NCBI GenBank assembly: GCA_934792465.1 | Contig: CAKVOK010000012.1 | Coordinates: forward strand, 10,469 to 74,468 | Origin: an uncultured Clostridia bacterium | Lineage (GTDB): Bacteria; Bacillota; Clostridia; RUG12999 | Direction: 5' to 3' | DNA length: 64,000 nt | Shown: piece after piece, positions 38,578 to 47,680 of the stretch | How positions within the stretch are numbered: position 1 is the first letter of the stretch | Layout: every line of letters starts with the position of its first letter | Position numbers and translations under genes: made by a program | The notes under the pieces: generated by a model | Database searches by the model: none | What the model was told of the DNA's origin: nothing | What the model saw: the letters and a program-made list of their open reading frames with translations, nothing else

Positions 38578-40629
38578 ATGAATGAACGAATAAAAAGGCA
38601 GCTTGATTTTATAAATAACAGGGAGCACCGAAAGCTTCGAAGGGAACTGACGGAAGAAGAACGGAAGAAAATAGTTAAGCAAATAACAAACAGAGATTTA
38701 TCGTATATGGAAAGAGCGGTGCTGCGCCTGGAGCTTTTTCTGAAACACGAAAGGCCTGTTTTGCTTGCAGATACAAGGATTCAGGGACTGCGTACAATAA
38801 AAGAATTTCCGGATATTTACGCCGAGGGCGAGATGGAGGAAATTAAAAAAACTCATTATGTGCATGAAAAGGGAAAGGTAACAAATTTAGCGTGCGACTA
38901 TGGGACAGTTCTGAAGGAAGGACTTGAGGGCAGAAGGAAAAGGCTTGAAAACGGAGAAAAAAAGGATGAAATGTTTGTACGATGCACAAACAGAACAATA
39001 GACGTTACAGAGGAATTTGCCGACAGGTATGCCGAAGAATTGGATAAATGCGGAAATAAAAAGGATGCGGATACGATGCGCAGAATTATAAGATACGGCG
39101 CTAATACAATGGAGGAGGCACTGCAGCTTTTCAGAATTATTCATTTTACGCTTTGGGCATCGTGGTGTTATCATAATACAGTAGGCAGATTTGACCAATG
39201 GATATATCCCTTTTATGAGAACGATATAAAAAACGGTATATTGACAAAGGAATCGGCTTTGGAGCTTATAGAGGACTTTTTTCTTTCCTTTAACCGCGAT
39301 TCGGATTTGTATTACAGCCTTGCATGGGGTGATAACGGGCAGAGCCTTATGCTGGGAGGCGTAAAGCCGGACGGAACAACTGCCGTAAATGAGCTTACAT
39401 ATATGTGCCTTGAAGCAAGCCGAGAACTGCGCATGATAGACCCGAAAATAAATCTGCGTGTGGATAAAAATACGCCTATAGAGCTTTATGAGAAAGGAAC
39501 AGAGCTTACAAAAATAGGACTGGGGTTTCCGCAGTATGCCAACGATGACGTTGTAATACCGGGGCTTATAAAGAACGGTTACAAGCCGGAGCACGCAAGG
39601 GACTATACGGTTGCGGCATGCTGGGAATTCATCATACCGAAATATGCAATGGATATACCGAATATAGGCGGTATGCCGCTTGCGGAAATAATGGACGAAA
39701 CGATAAAGGAAAATCTTGAGAACTGCAATTCGGCAAATGAATTAATGGATATTTTCGGCAGAAAGCTCAGACAAAAAGCACTTGAAATGACGGAAAGCTA
39801 CAAGAATTTGTATATAGAGCCATCGCCGATTCAATCTCTGCTTATGTGTGGGGCGTTGGAAAGAGGTTCGGATGTTTCGGAGGGACTTATATATAATAAC
39901 TACGGTTTGCACGGAACGGGATATTCATGTGCCGCAGACCAGCTTGCGGCGGTTGAATCGCTTATATTCAGAGAAAAACGCATAACCAAAGAACGTTTGC
40001 TTGCAGGACTCAACAATAATTTTGAAACTGACAGAGAGCTTAGACATATGCTGAGAAACGACGCAGACAAAATCGGACGTGATGCGGCGGCAAATGAAAT
40101 AGGTGACAAGATACTGGCGGCATTTGCAAAATCGCTTGAGGGAATAAAAAACGAGCGAGGAGGAATATACCGTGCGGGAACAGGGTCGGCAATGTATTAT
40201 ATTTGGCATTCCGAAAACATGGGAGCAACTGCCGACGGCAGAGACGCAAAAGCACCGTTTCCGGCGAATTTTTCGCCTTCGCTGTTTATTTCAAAGGCAG
40301 GACCGCTCTCCATACTTAAAGGGTTTGCACCGAAAAGTCTGGTAAATGCCGTGAACGGAGGACCTATGACGTTTGAGCTGCACGACAGCGTATTCAATGC
40401 CGATGACAGCATAAGAAAGGTTGCGGAGCTTGTGCGTGCTTATATGCTTTGCGGCGGGCATCAACTGCAAATAAATTCGGTAAACAGTGATAAGATGCGC
40501 AAGGCGCAGGAACAACCCGAAAAATACAAAGACCTTATAGTGCGCGTTTGGGGTTGGAGCGGTCATTTTATCGAACTTGACAAATGCTATCAGGATCAAA
40601 TAATTATGCGCCGAGAGTTTGGAGTGTAG
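38578..40629 (+). CDS. Glycyl radical enzyme of unknown substrate (PFL2-like)
   Basis: 683 residues from ATG 38578 (TTGGAG about 10 bases upstream). Members carry a stable radical on a C-terminal glycine, pass it to an active-site cysteine, and carry out dehydration, C-C or C-heteroatom cleavage without oxygen. Cys348 in AACWEF, with Glu350 two residues on, matches the C-x-E layout of the dehydratase/lyase branch. The radical loop is VRVWGWSGHF, with Gly659 placed 24 residues from the end. Trp on both sides of the glycine departs from the usual small residue and Tyr. Length is short for the family (usually 750-850). Its activase follows after 4 bases. Substrate unknown; context points to a sugar or sugar derivative. 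Confidence 0.85.
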   Translation: MNERIKRQLDFINNREHRKLRRELTEEERKKIVKQITNRDLSYMERAVLRLELFLKHERPVLLADTRIQGLRTIKEFPDIYAEGEMEEIKKTHYVHEKGKVTNLACDYGTVLKEGLEGRRKRLENGEKKDEMFVRCTNRTIDVTEEFADRYAEELDKCGNKKDADTMRRIIRYGANTMEEALQLFRIIHFTLWASWCYHNTVGRFDQWIYPFYENDIKNGILTKESALELIEDFFLSFNRDSDLYYSLAWGDNGQSLMLGGVKPDGTTAVNELTYMCLEASRELRMIDPKINLRVDKNTPIELYEKGTELTKIGLGFPQYANDDVVIPGLIKNGYKPEHARDYTVAACWEFIIPKYAMDIPNIGGMPLAEIMDETIKENLENCNSANELMDIFGRKLRQKALEMTESYKNLYIEPSPIQSLLMCGALERGSDVSEGLIYNNYGLHGTGYSCAADQLAAVESLIFREKRITKERLLAGLNNNFETDRELRHMLRNDADKIGRDAAANEIGDKILAAFAKSLEGIKNERGGIYRAGTGSAMYYIWHSENMGATADGRDAKAPFPANFSPSLFISKAGPLSILKGFAPKSLVNAVNGGPMTFELHDSVFNADDSIRKVAELVRAYMLCGGHQLQINSVNSDKMRKAQEQPEKYKDLIVRVWGWSGHFIELDKCYQDQIIMRREFGV

Positions 40630-40632
40630 AAA

Positions 40633-41493
40633 TTGAAAGGTACGATATTTTCCGTTGAGGAGTTTGCTGTGCATGACGGAGCAGGTGTGCGTGTAAATGT
40701 ATTTTTTAAAGGTTGTCCGCTTCGGTGCAGGTGGTGTCACAATCCGGAAGGGTGGAAATCAAAGCCCGAAGTCGTAAAAAATCCGAATGGGTGCTTAAAA
40801 TGCGGAATATGCGAGCGTATATGTACACATAAAGGGAATTGCGTGTTGTGCAAAAAGTGCGTTTATAACTGCCCGAGAGATTTAATAAGAGTCAGCGGTG
40901 AAGTGTGGGAAGCGGCGGATTTGGCGGCAAAGCTGCGCAGTTATAAGGATGTGCTGGAAATGTGCGGCGGCGGACTTACTTTCAGCGGCGGCGAGGTTCT
41001 TATGCAAAGCGGATTTTTATGCGAAGTGCTTGACGGAACAAAGGGACTTAACCGCATTATCGAAACGTCCGGTTACGGCGGCGAAGCAGAGTTTAAAAGG
41101 GTGCTGGACAGAATTGATTTTGCATATTATGATATTAAGATTATGGACGAGGAAAAACATAAATTTTATACGGGAGTATCGAACCGAATAATACTTAAAA
41201 ATGCCGAAGCTCTTATGAAATCGGATATACCGTTTACCTTCCGGATACCGCTGATGACGGAGGTTAATTGCGACAGTGAAAATATGCATAAGGTATGTGA
41301 ATTTGCGAGATTGGCAAAAAATATTGTAAGCATAGAATTGCTGCCGTATAATGAAATGGCGGGCGCAAAATACCCGCTTGCGGGACTTGAGTATAAATAC
41401 AGCTTTACAAAACCGAGTGCCGAAGTGCTTGACGGTCTTGAGGGTATTATAGAGAGCTACGGAATAAAATGCAACATTCGGGGAAAGGCGTGA
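40633..41493 (+). CDS. Glycyl-radical enzyme activating protein (radical SAM)
   Basis: 286 residues from TTG 40633, RBS GGAG at 40621-40624. Uses S-adenosylmethionine and an iron-sulfur cluster to place the radical on the upstream enzyme. The radical SAM motif is CPLRCRWC (CxxxCxxC, about residues 29-36). An inserted ferredoxin-like domain has two CxxCxxCxxxC motifs (CLKCGICERIC and CVLCKKCVYNC) with a very short spacer. The SAM-binding FSGGEVLMQ follows. This layout is typical of activases for non-PFL glycyl radical enzymes. Confidence 0.92.
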   Translation: MKGTIFSVEEFAVHDGAGVRVNVFFKGCPLRCRWCHNPEGWKSKPEVVKNPNGCLKCGICERICTHKGNCVLCKKCVYNCPRDLIRVSGEVWEAADLAAKLRSYKDVLEMCGGGLTFSGGEVLMQSGFLCEVLDGTKGLNRIIETSGYGGEAEFKRVLDRIDFAYYDIKIMDEEKHKFYTGVSNRIILKNAEALMKSDIPFTFRIPLMTEVNCDSENMHKVCEFARLAKNIVSIELLPYNEMAGAKYPLAGLEYKYSFTKPSAEVLDGLEGIIESYGIKCNIRGKA

Positions 41494-41503
41494 GGTTAAA
41501 TTT

Positions 41504-43399
41504 ATGTACGGAAAAAGAGATGCATATTTCGGAACAAAAAAACAGGGATTTTATAATTCCGTGTGGATTGAGCTTATAGGCTTCGATAAGGATAAAGAGG
41601 GGTTCGGGATTGGCGAATATATTAAACATATAGGTTTCAAACCGGATAAAATATCGCTCCACCTTACAAGTGTGGATTTTGTGAATACCCACAGAGGAAT
41701 GGCGGGGGAATACAAATTACCGGCATATGCCTGCTCATATGCCGGGCATCCTTGCAACGATGAGCGTATGCGCCAGGCATGGACGAATTATGAGCTTTCC
41801 GCACTTGTACGCGAATTTCATAAGTATGGCGTAAAGGTATACGCAAGCTTTTTTGATTTGGATGCCGAGCCGGAGCTTGAGGGACGAAAAAAATTTACCG
41901 ATTTGCACCCCGAGCTTTTGGCGCAGTGTACAAATAAGGAAGAAACAGAAAAAGGCATACTCATGATAAAGAGGTTTGAAAACGGTGAATTTTATGAGGA
42001 TTATCTGCTGAAAATGCTTGTATGCGTGTGCAGGGATTACGGATTTGACGGTGTTCAGCTTGCGGACGGTATTTCATCACCGAGAAATGCTATATGGTTT
42101 GCAGACTTTTCTGATGATATTATACAGCAGTCCGGCATAGAGCTTCCTGACAATGTGGCAAATAAAGCGGAATGGATAAATAAAAACAGGCGAAGGCAGT
42201 GGCTTGATTTTTACCGTAAAAGATGGAATGAGTTTTTGAAAAAAATAATATGCGGACTTAAAGCGGAGGGAATAGAAACAGCGGTAAACAGTGCATGGAC
42301 ACGTGACCCGTTTGAGGCACTGTATCGCTACGGAACAGATTACCGCACATTTAAGTATGCAGACAGCGTTATTGCGGAAGACGTTTCAACTTCGCTTGCC
42401 ATCCTTGGATATGAGGACAACCATAATTATGAGCTGGGATATGAGCGCAGACGTTTCATTCATTATGAATTTATAGCCAATCTTATGGCTGTAAAGGCAC
42501 AGCTTGGCGAGACACCGGTCACGCCGCTGTTTGCGGTATGGGATAATCAGGAACAGTGGAACGTACTTCATCATATGCCCACGGCAATGCAGCGCTCTGC
42601 CGCCGTGAATTTGGCAAAGCTTTATTTTGACGGCGAAAAATGGAGACCGGTAACAAACGGAATGCATTTTTGTTTGGGGGACGCACTTTCCGAAAACGAC
42701 TGGGAATTCATACGCCTTGCAATAGACAACGGATATATTGAAAATCCGCAGATTTCCGGAGCAATATTTATATGGTCGGACAGACGAATGGAAAACGAAC
42801 TTGATGCGCTGATAAATTATGGGAATATACACAGCGCAATGTGGCTGGCAAGGCTAAGCGCTGCCGGTGCGGCAATAGGCGGGATAGCGCATATAGATTA
42901 TCTTGAAAAGCTGCACGGCGATATTGTGGTATCAAACCCATCGCTTATGCCGGAGGAGGAAACGGAAAAAATAGGCAGATACACGGGTGGCAGAGTAATT
43001 TATATTGAGGATATTCCGAGCCGGGATGTGTCCGAAAAAACAAATCCCGTGCAGACAGGCTGGCCGAGACCGCTTGAATATGCAGAGGTTTCGGAGGATA
43101 TAATTGTAAAAACGGTTAATGAAATAAATGAGTTTGCCGATGTGAAAATTATAAAGTGGTTCGAGCATTGCGGAGCGGCAGAGGTTAAAACCGGAAAGAA
43201 TACATCACGAATTTTGATTGACAATAACGAATATTATTATGTATTGCCGGAAATTAGAACAAGACGAAAAATAAAGGCAATAAAAATAATAACAAAACCG
43301 GACGGCTATCCGCTGAAATACAGCAGCAACACTTTTACTGTCAGAGTTCCCGGCAGGGGAATAGACATAGCCGAAATAACTTATGAAAGTGGGATATGA
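41504..43399 (+). CDS. Putative cytoplasmic TIM-barrel glycoside hydrolase
   Basis: 631 residues from ATG 41504 (GTGAGGTTAA upstream). No signal peptide. The first 330 residues alternate strands and helices as in a TIM barrel (KISLHLTSVDF, KVYASFFDLDAE, GFDGVQLADGI, ETAVNSAWTRD, SVIAEDVS). The Asp of GVQLAD and Glu of VIAEDV are possible catalytic residues. Residues about 400-500 may be a Rossmann-like trimerisation-type domain, and the end is a beta-sandwich. This is the plan of several glycosidase families, but I cannot name the family. Gene order suggests it prepares the substrate for the glycyl radical enzyme or handles its product. Confidence 0.55.
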   Translation: MYGKRDAYFGTKKQGFYNSVWIELIGFDKDKEGFGIGEYIKHIGFKPDKISLHLTSVDFVNTHRGMAGEYKLPAYACSYAGHPCNDERMRQAWTNYELSALVREFHKYGVKVYASFFDLDAEPELEGRKKFTDLHPELLAQCTNKEETEKGILMIKRFENGEFYEDYLLKMLVCVCRDYGFDGVQLADGISSPRNAIWFADFSDDIIQQSGIELPDNVANKAEWINKNRRRQWLDFYRKRWNEFLKKIICGLKAEGIETAVNSAWTRDPFEALYRYGTDYRTFKYADSVIAEDVSTSLAILGYEDNHNYELGYERRRFIHYEFIANLMAVKAQLGETPVTPLFAVWDNQEQWNVLHHMPTAMQRSAAVNLAKLYFDGEKWRPVTNGMHFCLGDALSENDWEFIRLAIDNGYIENPQISGAIFIWSDRRMENELDALINYGNIHSAMWLARLSAAGAAIGGIAHIDYLEKLHGDIVVSNPSLMPEEETEKIGRYTGGRVIYIEDIPSRDVSEKTNPVQTGWPRPLEYAEVSEDIIVKTVNEINEFADVKIIKWFEHCGAAEVKTGKNTSRILIDNNEYYYVLPEIRTRRKIKAIKIITKPDGYPLKYSSNTFTVRVPGRGIDIAEITYESGI

Positions 43400-43977
43400 T
43401 TATGTATAAAATAGAAAAAAAGGGGACGCCGTTTGAAATTAAAAATTATCCGTGGGACGAAAACGGTTACCGTCCTAAAACGGTTATAACGATAGGATAT
43501 GACGAAGGCGGTTTCAGCGTGCATTTTGTTTCGGAGGAAACAAAGCTGCGGGCGGCGGAAACACAGCATAATACGGCTGTTCATAAGGACAGCTGTATGG
43601 AAATATATATGCAATTTGCACCGCAGACAGATAAAAGTTATATAAATATAGAGGTAAATCCGAACGGTGCGGTATACAGCTCCGTTTCAACCAGCCGCGA
43701 AATATCAAGAAAAATCAGTCCGGAGGATATAGAAACGCTCGGTGTAAGTACGAAGGTTCATGATTACGGCTGGGAGGTAAGCTATTATATACCGAAACAG
43801 TACATAACCAAATATATTCCTTCGTATGTACACGAATGCGGAGCGGTTTTAAAGGGTAATTTTTACAAATGCGGCGATTTAACGGTGCATCCGCATTTTG
43901 GGTGTTTCGCCGATATAATATGGAAGGAACCCGATTTTCACAGACCGGAGTTTTTTACCGACTTTAAACTTGTCTGA
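43396..43977 (+). CDS. Stand-alone CBM9-like protein, cytoplasmic
   Basis: 193 residues from ATG 43396, overlapping the previous stop as ATGA (ATG 43402 is an alternative). Resembles the carbohydrate-binding family 9-like sandwich: DSCMEIYMQFAP, YINIEVNPNGAVYSS, WEVSYYIP, GNFYKCGD and a HPHFGCF ending are its typical order. Usually such domains are attached to secreted enzymes; here there is no signal peptide and no partner domain. Fourth and last gene of the glycyl radical operon. Confidence 0.7.
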   Translation: MIMYKIEKKGTPFEIKNYPWDENGYRPKTVITIGYDEGGFSVHFVSEETKLRAAETQHNTAVHKDSCMEIYMQFAPQTDKSYINIEVNPNGAVYSSVSTSREISRKISPEDIETLGVSTKVHDYGWEVSYYIPKQYITKYIPSYVHECGAVLKGNFYKCGDLTVHPHFGCFADIIWKEPDFHRPEFFTDFKLV

Positions 43978-43995
43978 AAATTTTGATATTTTATA

Positions 43996-44024
43996 TTGAA
44001 ATAAAGTGAAATTTGTGATATACT
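43996..44024 (+). promoter_or_regulatory. Promoter of the two-component system
   Basis: TTGAAA (43996-44001) and TATACT (44019-44024) are 17 bases apart, with extended -10 TGATATACT. Predicted start near 44031, leaving a leader of about 130 bases before the kinase gene. Confidence 0.8.
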
Positions 44025-44045
44025 GTAGTTGCATAATTAATCCCT

Positions 44046-44091
44046 GTTCCATGGGAGTGCCGTGGAACGACGGCTTGCTTGAAGTGCGGGC
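44046..44091 (+). promoter_or_regulatory. Structured 5' leader of the histidine kinase mRNA
   Basis: GUUCCAUGG (44046-44054) pairs with CCGUGGAAC (44060-44068) over a 5-base loop. The downstream arm can instead form GCCGU/ACGGC (44059-44063 with 44070-44074), so the two stems exclude each other. A third stem GCUUGC/GCGGGC lies at 44073-44091. No riboswitch class was recognised. Confidence 0.4.
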
Positions 44092-44159
44092 TTTATGAAG
44101 ACATTTTGGAATTATTCAGCAGCCATTGATTATAAAATGAAGGTCGGGGAGGAAGACGC

Positions 44160-45635
44160 ATGATTGTATCGATATTTTTTATGATGTGTATTATAATTGT
44201 ATTTTTTATGTGCAATTACAGAAACAGTTTCACAAAAATAATCAGTCTTTATTTTGCTACGCTTTCGGTAATGACGGTTATGGGTATAATCTATGTTTCA
44301 AGATTTTCCAACTACTATTCGCTTATGAAACTTGATTACAGAATATACCTGTTTTTAAGTTCGGTGCGAATACCGCTCAGCAATATAGCGCGAATGTATA
44401 ATATTTCGCTTGTGCTGTATATGTTGGACAGCGTTATATTTATACATTGCCTAAATAAGCTGAATATAAAAAAAATTGTATTTCTTTTAGCTCCGCTTTT
44501 ATTTTTCTGTACGGTAAACGACCCGATGGTTTCAAAGTATCTGTATCTGGAATCAATGCAGCCGCAGAACGTACACGTTTCGGTATTTATAAAGGTATGC
44601 CCTTATATAAACAGAGTTATTTTGTATTTATATATAATAATGCCGTTTATTTCCCTGTTTTTTTACTGCCGAAAAACAAGTATATTTGTAAAGCGAAAGG
44701 ATGCAATTGTATCAGGCTGTTGCATATTTGTAATAAATATATTTGTATTTTGCGTATTTATAAACGGTATGTATCATATAATTATGTTTGACAATGTAAA
44801 TATGGCGCGGCTGCCGAATGAATATACAATGACAAATAATATTTGGCTGCCTGTGCCGTTGCTTGCAATTATGATATTTGTTATTACGCTTACGCTGATG
44901 TTCAGACCGTTTCAGGTGTTTAATAAGCTTAACGATATTGAATCGAATAAGCGTATAGGGCATTTCAATAAAAATGTAAGTACTGTTTTTCACATATATA
45001 AAAATGCATTTCTCGGCATTTCACAGCAGTATATGCTTGCGGAAACACATATCAAAAGCGGTAAAATCGAAGAAGCGCTTGCGAATATTGAAACGGGCAG
45101 GGAGATAACGTTAACGCATATGGCAATGCTGAACAAAATTCTCGGGTCCTTAAATCATATAAAGATAAGCCTAAAGGTAATGAATTTGTCGGAAAGCGTT
45201 AAGCTGGCGGCGTCGAATTTGAGTGCGGCGTCACATATTAATGCGGAAATAAATTCAAATTGCGATTACATTGAGGTTATAGGTGATAAGCACCATTTAA
45301 CAGAGGTTTTTTACAACTTGCTTGTGAATGCCGCCGAGGCCGCCGATAAAGAAAATGCGGTTATAAAAGTTAATATTGTGAAAGAAAATGATTTGGCTCT
45401 TGTATCGGTATACGACAACGGCTGCGGAATAAGCAAAAAAGATATACGTAGGATTTTTCAGCCTTTTTTTTCAACAAAATCTACGGGTAGCGGAGTAGGA
45501 CTCAATTACGTAAACAATATTATAAGGCAGCACCACGGAGAAATAAAAGTAAAAAGTGTATTCGGTCAGTATACTGAAATTCATGTGGCACTGCCTGTGT
45601 ACAAAAGGGGCGGGAGAGAAAAATGGATAAAATAA
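44160..45635 (+). CDS. Membrane sensor histidine kinase
   Basis: 491 residues from ATG 44160 (GGGGAGGAAG upstream). The N-terminal 250 residues hold about six or seven membrane segments separated by short loops, so the sensor is in or near the membrane. His278 in TVFHIYKNAF has the HxxKN pattern of phospho-acceptor boxes. The ATPase domain is complete: N box FYNLLVNAAEAAD, DNGCGI, FQPFFSTK, GSGVGLNY. It phosphorylates the response regulator encoded next, with which it overlaps by 13 bases. Signal unknown. Confidence 0.88.
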   Translation: MIVSIFFMMCIIIVFFMCNYRNSFTKIISLYFATLSVMTVMGIIYVSRFSNYYSLMKLDYRIYLFLSSVRIPLSNIARMYNISLVLYMLDSVIFIHCLNKLNIKKIVFLLAPLLFFCTVNDPMVSKYLYLESMQPQNVHVSVFIKVCPYINRVILYLYIIMPFISLFFYCRKTSIFVKRKDAIVSGCCIFVINIFVFCVFINGMYHIIMFDNVNMARLPNEYTMTNNIWLPVPLLAIMIFVITLTLMFRPFQVFNKLNDIESNKRIGHFNKNVSTVFHIYKNAFLGISQQYMLAETHIKSGKIEEALANIETGREITLTHMAMLNKILGSLNHIKISLKVMNLSESVKLAASNLSAASHINAEINSNCDYIEVIGDKHHLTEVFYNLLVNAAEAADKENAVIKVNIVKENDLALVSVYDNGCGISKKDIRRIFQPFFSTKSTGSGVGLNYVNNIIRQHHGEIKVKSVFGQYTEIHVALPVYKRGGREKWIK

Positions 45636-46312
45636 AAATAGCGTTGTGTGATGACGCAAAATACTTGTGTGATGGCTTTAGGGCACAATTTGAAGAACTT
45701 GACGATATTTCCGTGTGTGGCATTTCGTATACGGCGAAAGAGTGTCCGGAAATGGTTCGCAGATGCAAACCGGATATTTTGCTGCTTGATATTAATCTTG
45801 AAACGCCTACAAGCGGTATTGATGTTATTTCCGTGTTGAAAAACGAGAACCCGAATTTAAAAATAATTATGCTTACCGGGTTTAATGATGAACAGTACAT
45901 TTTTCGTGCATTTTCGGACGGTGCGGAGGATTATTGCGAAAAAACCATGGATTTCGCAGAAATTGCGGCAACTGTAAGAAACGTATACAACGACCAGATT
46001 GCATTGCGTCCCGAAATTTCAAAAAAGCTTGTGCAGATGACGCGTAATGTGGTTGCGCGGCAACAGTCGCTTTTGTATATGTATAACAAAATTGCAAAGC
46101 TTTCAATAGGAGAATTTGAACTTCTGCGCTCGCTTTATTACGGCGACAGTTATAAGACGATTGCACGTGAAAAATGCGTTGAAACAGAGTCAGTCAAAAA
46201 AATGGCGAAACGATTGCTTAAAAGACTTGAAGTTAAAAATATGAATATACTTTTGGAACAAGTACGTCAGCTGCGTATATTTGAACTTATTGAACAAACA
46301 ACGGAGTATTAG
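45623..46312 (+). CDS. NarL/LuxR-like response regulator
   Basis: 229 residues from ATG 45623 (GGGCGGGAGAG upstream). Receiver domain at 1-120: acidic pair in LCDDA, phospho-acceptor Asp56 in LLLDIN, Thr/Lys in MLTGF and CEKT. The C-terminal part (about 150-215) is a LuxR-type helix-turn-helix (YGDSYKTIAREKCVETESV), though rather diverged. Works with the kinase at 44160. Targets are unknown; the neighbouring glycyl radical operon and the GH5 gene are candidates by position only. Confidence 0.85.
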   Translation: MDKIKIALCDDAKYLCDGFRAQFEELDDISVCGISYTAKECPEMVRRCKPDILLLDINLETPTSGIDVISVLKNENPNLKIIMLTGFNDEQYIFRAFSDGAEDYCEKTMDFAEIAATVRNVYNDQIALRPEISKKLVQMTRNVVARQQSLLYMYNKIAKLSIGEFELLRSLYYGDSYKTIAREKCVETESVKKMAKRLLKRLEVKNMNILLEQVRQLRIFELIEQTTEY

Positions 46313-46452
46313 TGTTTTTAAGTTTTATTTTAATGAATAGGTGATACCATCTTTTTTGTGAGAAATGCTGTAAATACGAAAAATGATTAGATATATTTTG
46401 CACTGTACCAAACATTTCTGTACTGCTGATATAAAAGTTAATATATAACTCA

Positions 46453-47544
46453 TTATACATTACCGTTTATTATTTTCTTCATTTTTGCGCTTAAAAGCTG
46501 ACGGGTTTCATCATCGCTCAGACTGAATCTGTTTCCGTCGTTCGGGGTGGAAAGATAATTCCACACGCAATATGGAATATCCCATTCCGAAAGAATTTTT
46601 ATCATATCCCTCATCCAATTTTCTCTCGATGTCATATCGCAATGCCTGATTGTTCCGAATTCTCCGCACCAAAGTATTTTATCCGGATATTTTTCTATGA
46701 ACTGTTTTGCTCCTTCCATTTGTTTGCGCAAAACGTCAATATCTATTTTATCAAATTCGGAATATGCATTGTCATATCCCGAAGTGAGGCGGTAATAATC
46801 CCTATACCTTTCGATATCGTCACACGGATAGACGAGTTTTCTGTTATAAAACATACAATTTGCCTGCAAAACACTCTGCTGGTGTGTAAACTCAAACGGA
46901 GCATAGTTGTGGAAAGTATATATAATATTTTCGTCATCGTAAACGCGTAAATCATTAAGCTGCGCTGCATTGTTCCAACATGTGCTGCCTATGATTATTT
47001 TACGGTTTGAATTTTTCTTTCTTAGTGCATTCACGGTGTTTTCGGCAAGATTATTCCATAAATCCGCTTCAACATCTCTAACTTCGTTCAGCAGTTCAAA
47101 CATAACGTCATCAAAGTCCGCATAATCATCTTCAAGCTTCAGCCAGAGAGAGATAAATCTGTTTTGCAGTTCGGCGGAATCAAATAATGTAATATCTTCT
47201 GCTATGTCACAGTAATTTCCTATTGCCTTATGCAGATTAAGAACAACTCTCAGCCCCTGACTGCGGCATTCCGAAACAAAATTTTTCAGAAGCTTAAAGA
47301 TTTCATCACGGTAAACATACGGTTCCTTTTCCATAACCAGCTGGTCGAAACAAATCCTTACATGGTCAACACCCATAGAGGCGATGTTTTGTGCATCGCA
47401 AGCTGAAATATATGTTTCGAAATGCTCCATATCACCTTTGGTAATGACCTTTTTCCATTTGTCGGGGAGTGTGTTAAATCTTTTATAATTGGTGAGCCAG
47501 CCTCCTATTCCCATACCCTTTGAAAAACCTTCTATTTTTTTCAC
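46453..47544 (-). CDS. GH5 family glycoside hydrolase, cytoplasmic
   Basis: 363 residues from GTG at 47544 (GGAGGATTT upstream). No signal peptide. Clan GH-A signals: RICFDQLV near 85, VVLNLHKAIGN, FELLNEV with acid/base Glu154, IIYTFHNYAPFEFTHQ, and LWCGEFGT with nucleophile Glu295. The length fits a single GH5 barrel (endoglucanase or mannanase relatives). As it is cytoplasmic it probably cleaves imported oligosaccharides. It is divergent from the AraC regulator at 47681, which may control it. Confidence 0.85.
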   Translation of the reverse strand: MKKIEGFSKGMGIGGWLTNYKRFNTLPDKWKKVITKGDMEHFETYISACDAQNIASMGVDHVRICFDQLVMEKEPYVYRDEIFKLLKNFVSECRSQGLRVVLNLHKAIGNYCDIAEDITLFDSAELQNRFISLWLKLEDDYADFDDVMFELLNEVRDVEADLWNNLAENTVNALRKKNSNRKIIIGSTCWNNAAQLNDLRVYDDENIIYTFHNYAPFEFTHQQSVLQANCMFYNRKLVYPCDDIERYRDYYRLTSGYDNAYSEFDKIDIDVLRKQMEGAKQFIEKYPDKILWCGEFGTIRHCDMTSRENWMRDMIKILSEWDIPYCVWNYLSTPNDGNRFSLSDDETRQLLSAKMKKIINGNV

Positions 47545-47628
47545 GGCAAATCCTCCTTGAAATTTTTATTTTGTAAGTTTAGTATAGCACTTTTTTTGTA
47601 AAAATTTTAGAAAATTATATAGAAATAC

Positions 47629-47657
47629 TTGTATAAAAGATAGATTTATGCTATAAT
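47629..47657 (+). promoter_or_regulatory. Promoter of the AraC regulator gene
   Basis: TTGTAT (47629-47634), 17-base spacer, TATAAT (47652-47657), extended -10 TGCTATAAT. It lies in the 136-base divergent gap with the GH5 gene; no equally clear promoter is visible for GH5. Confidence 0.75.
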
Positions 47658-47680
47658 TGTATCAGGTGAGGTGTTTTTGA

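Noticed and set aside
38887..39594. Open frame of 235 codons on the minus strand
   Set aside because: Antisense to the glycyl radical enzyme gene, which has clear family motifs; no recognisable protein features.
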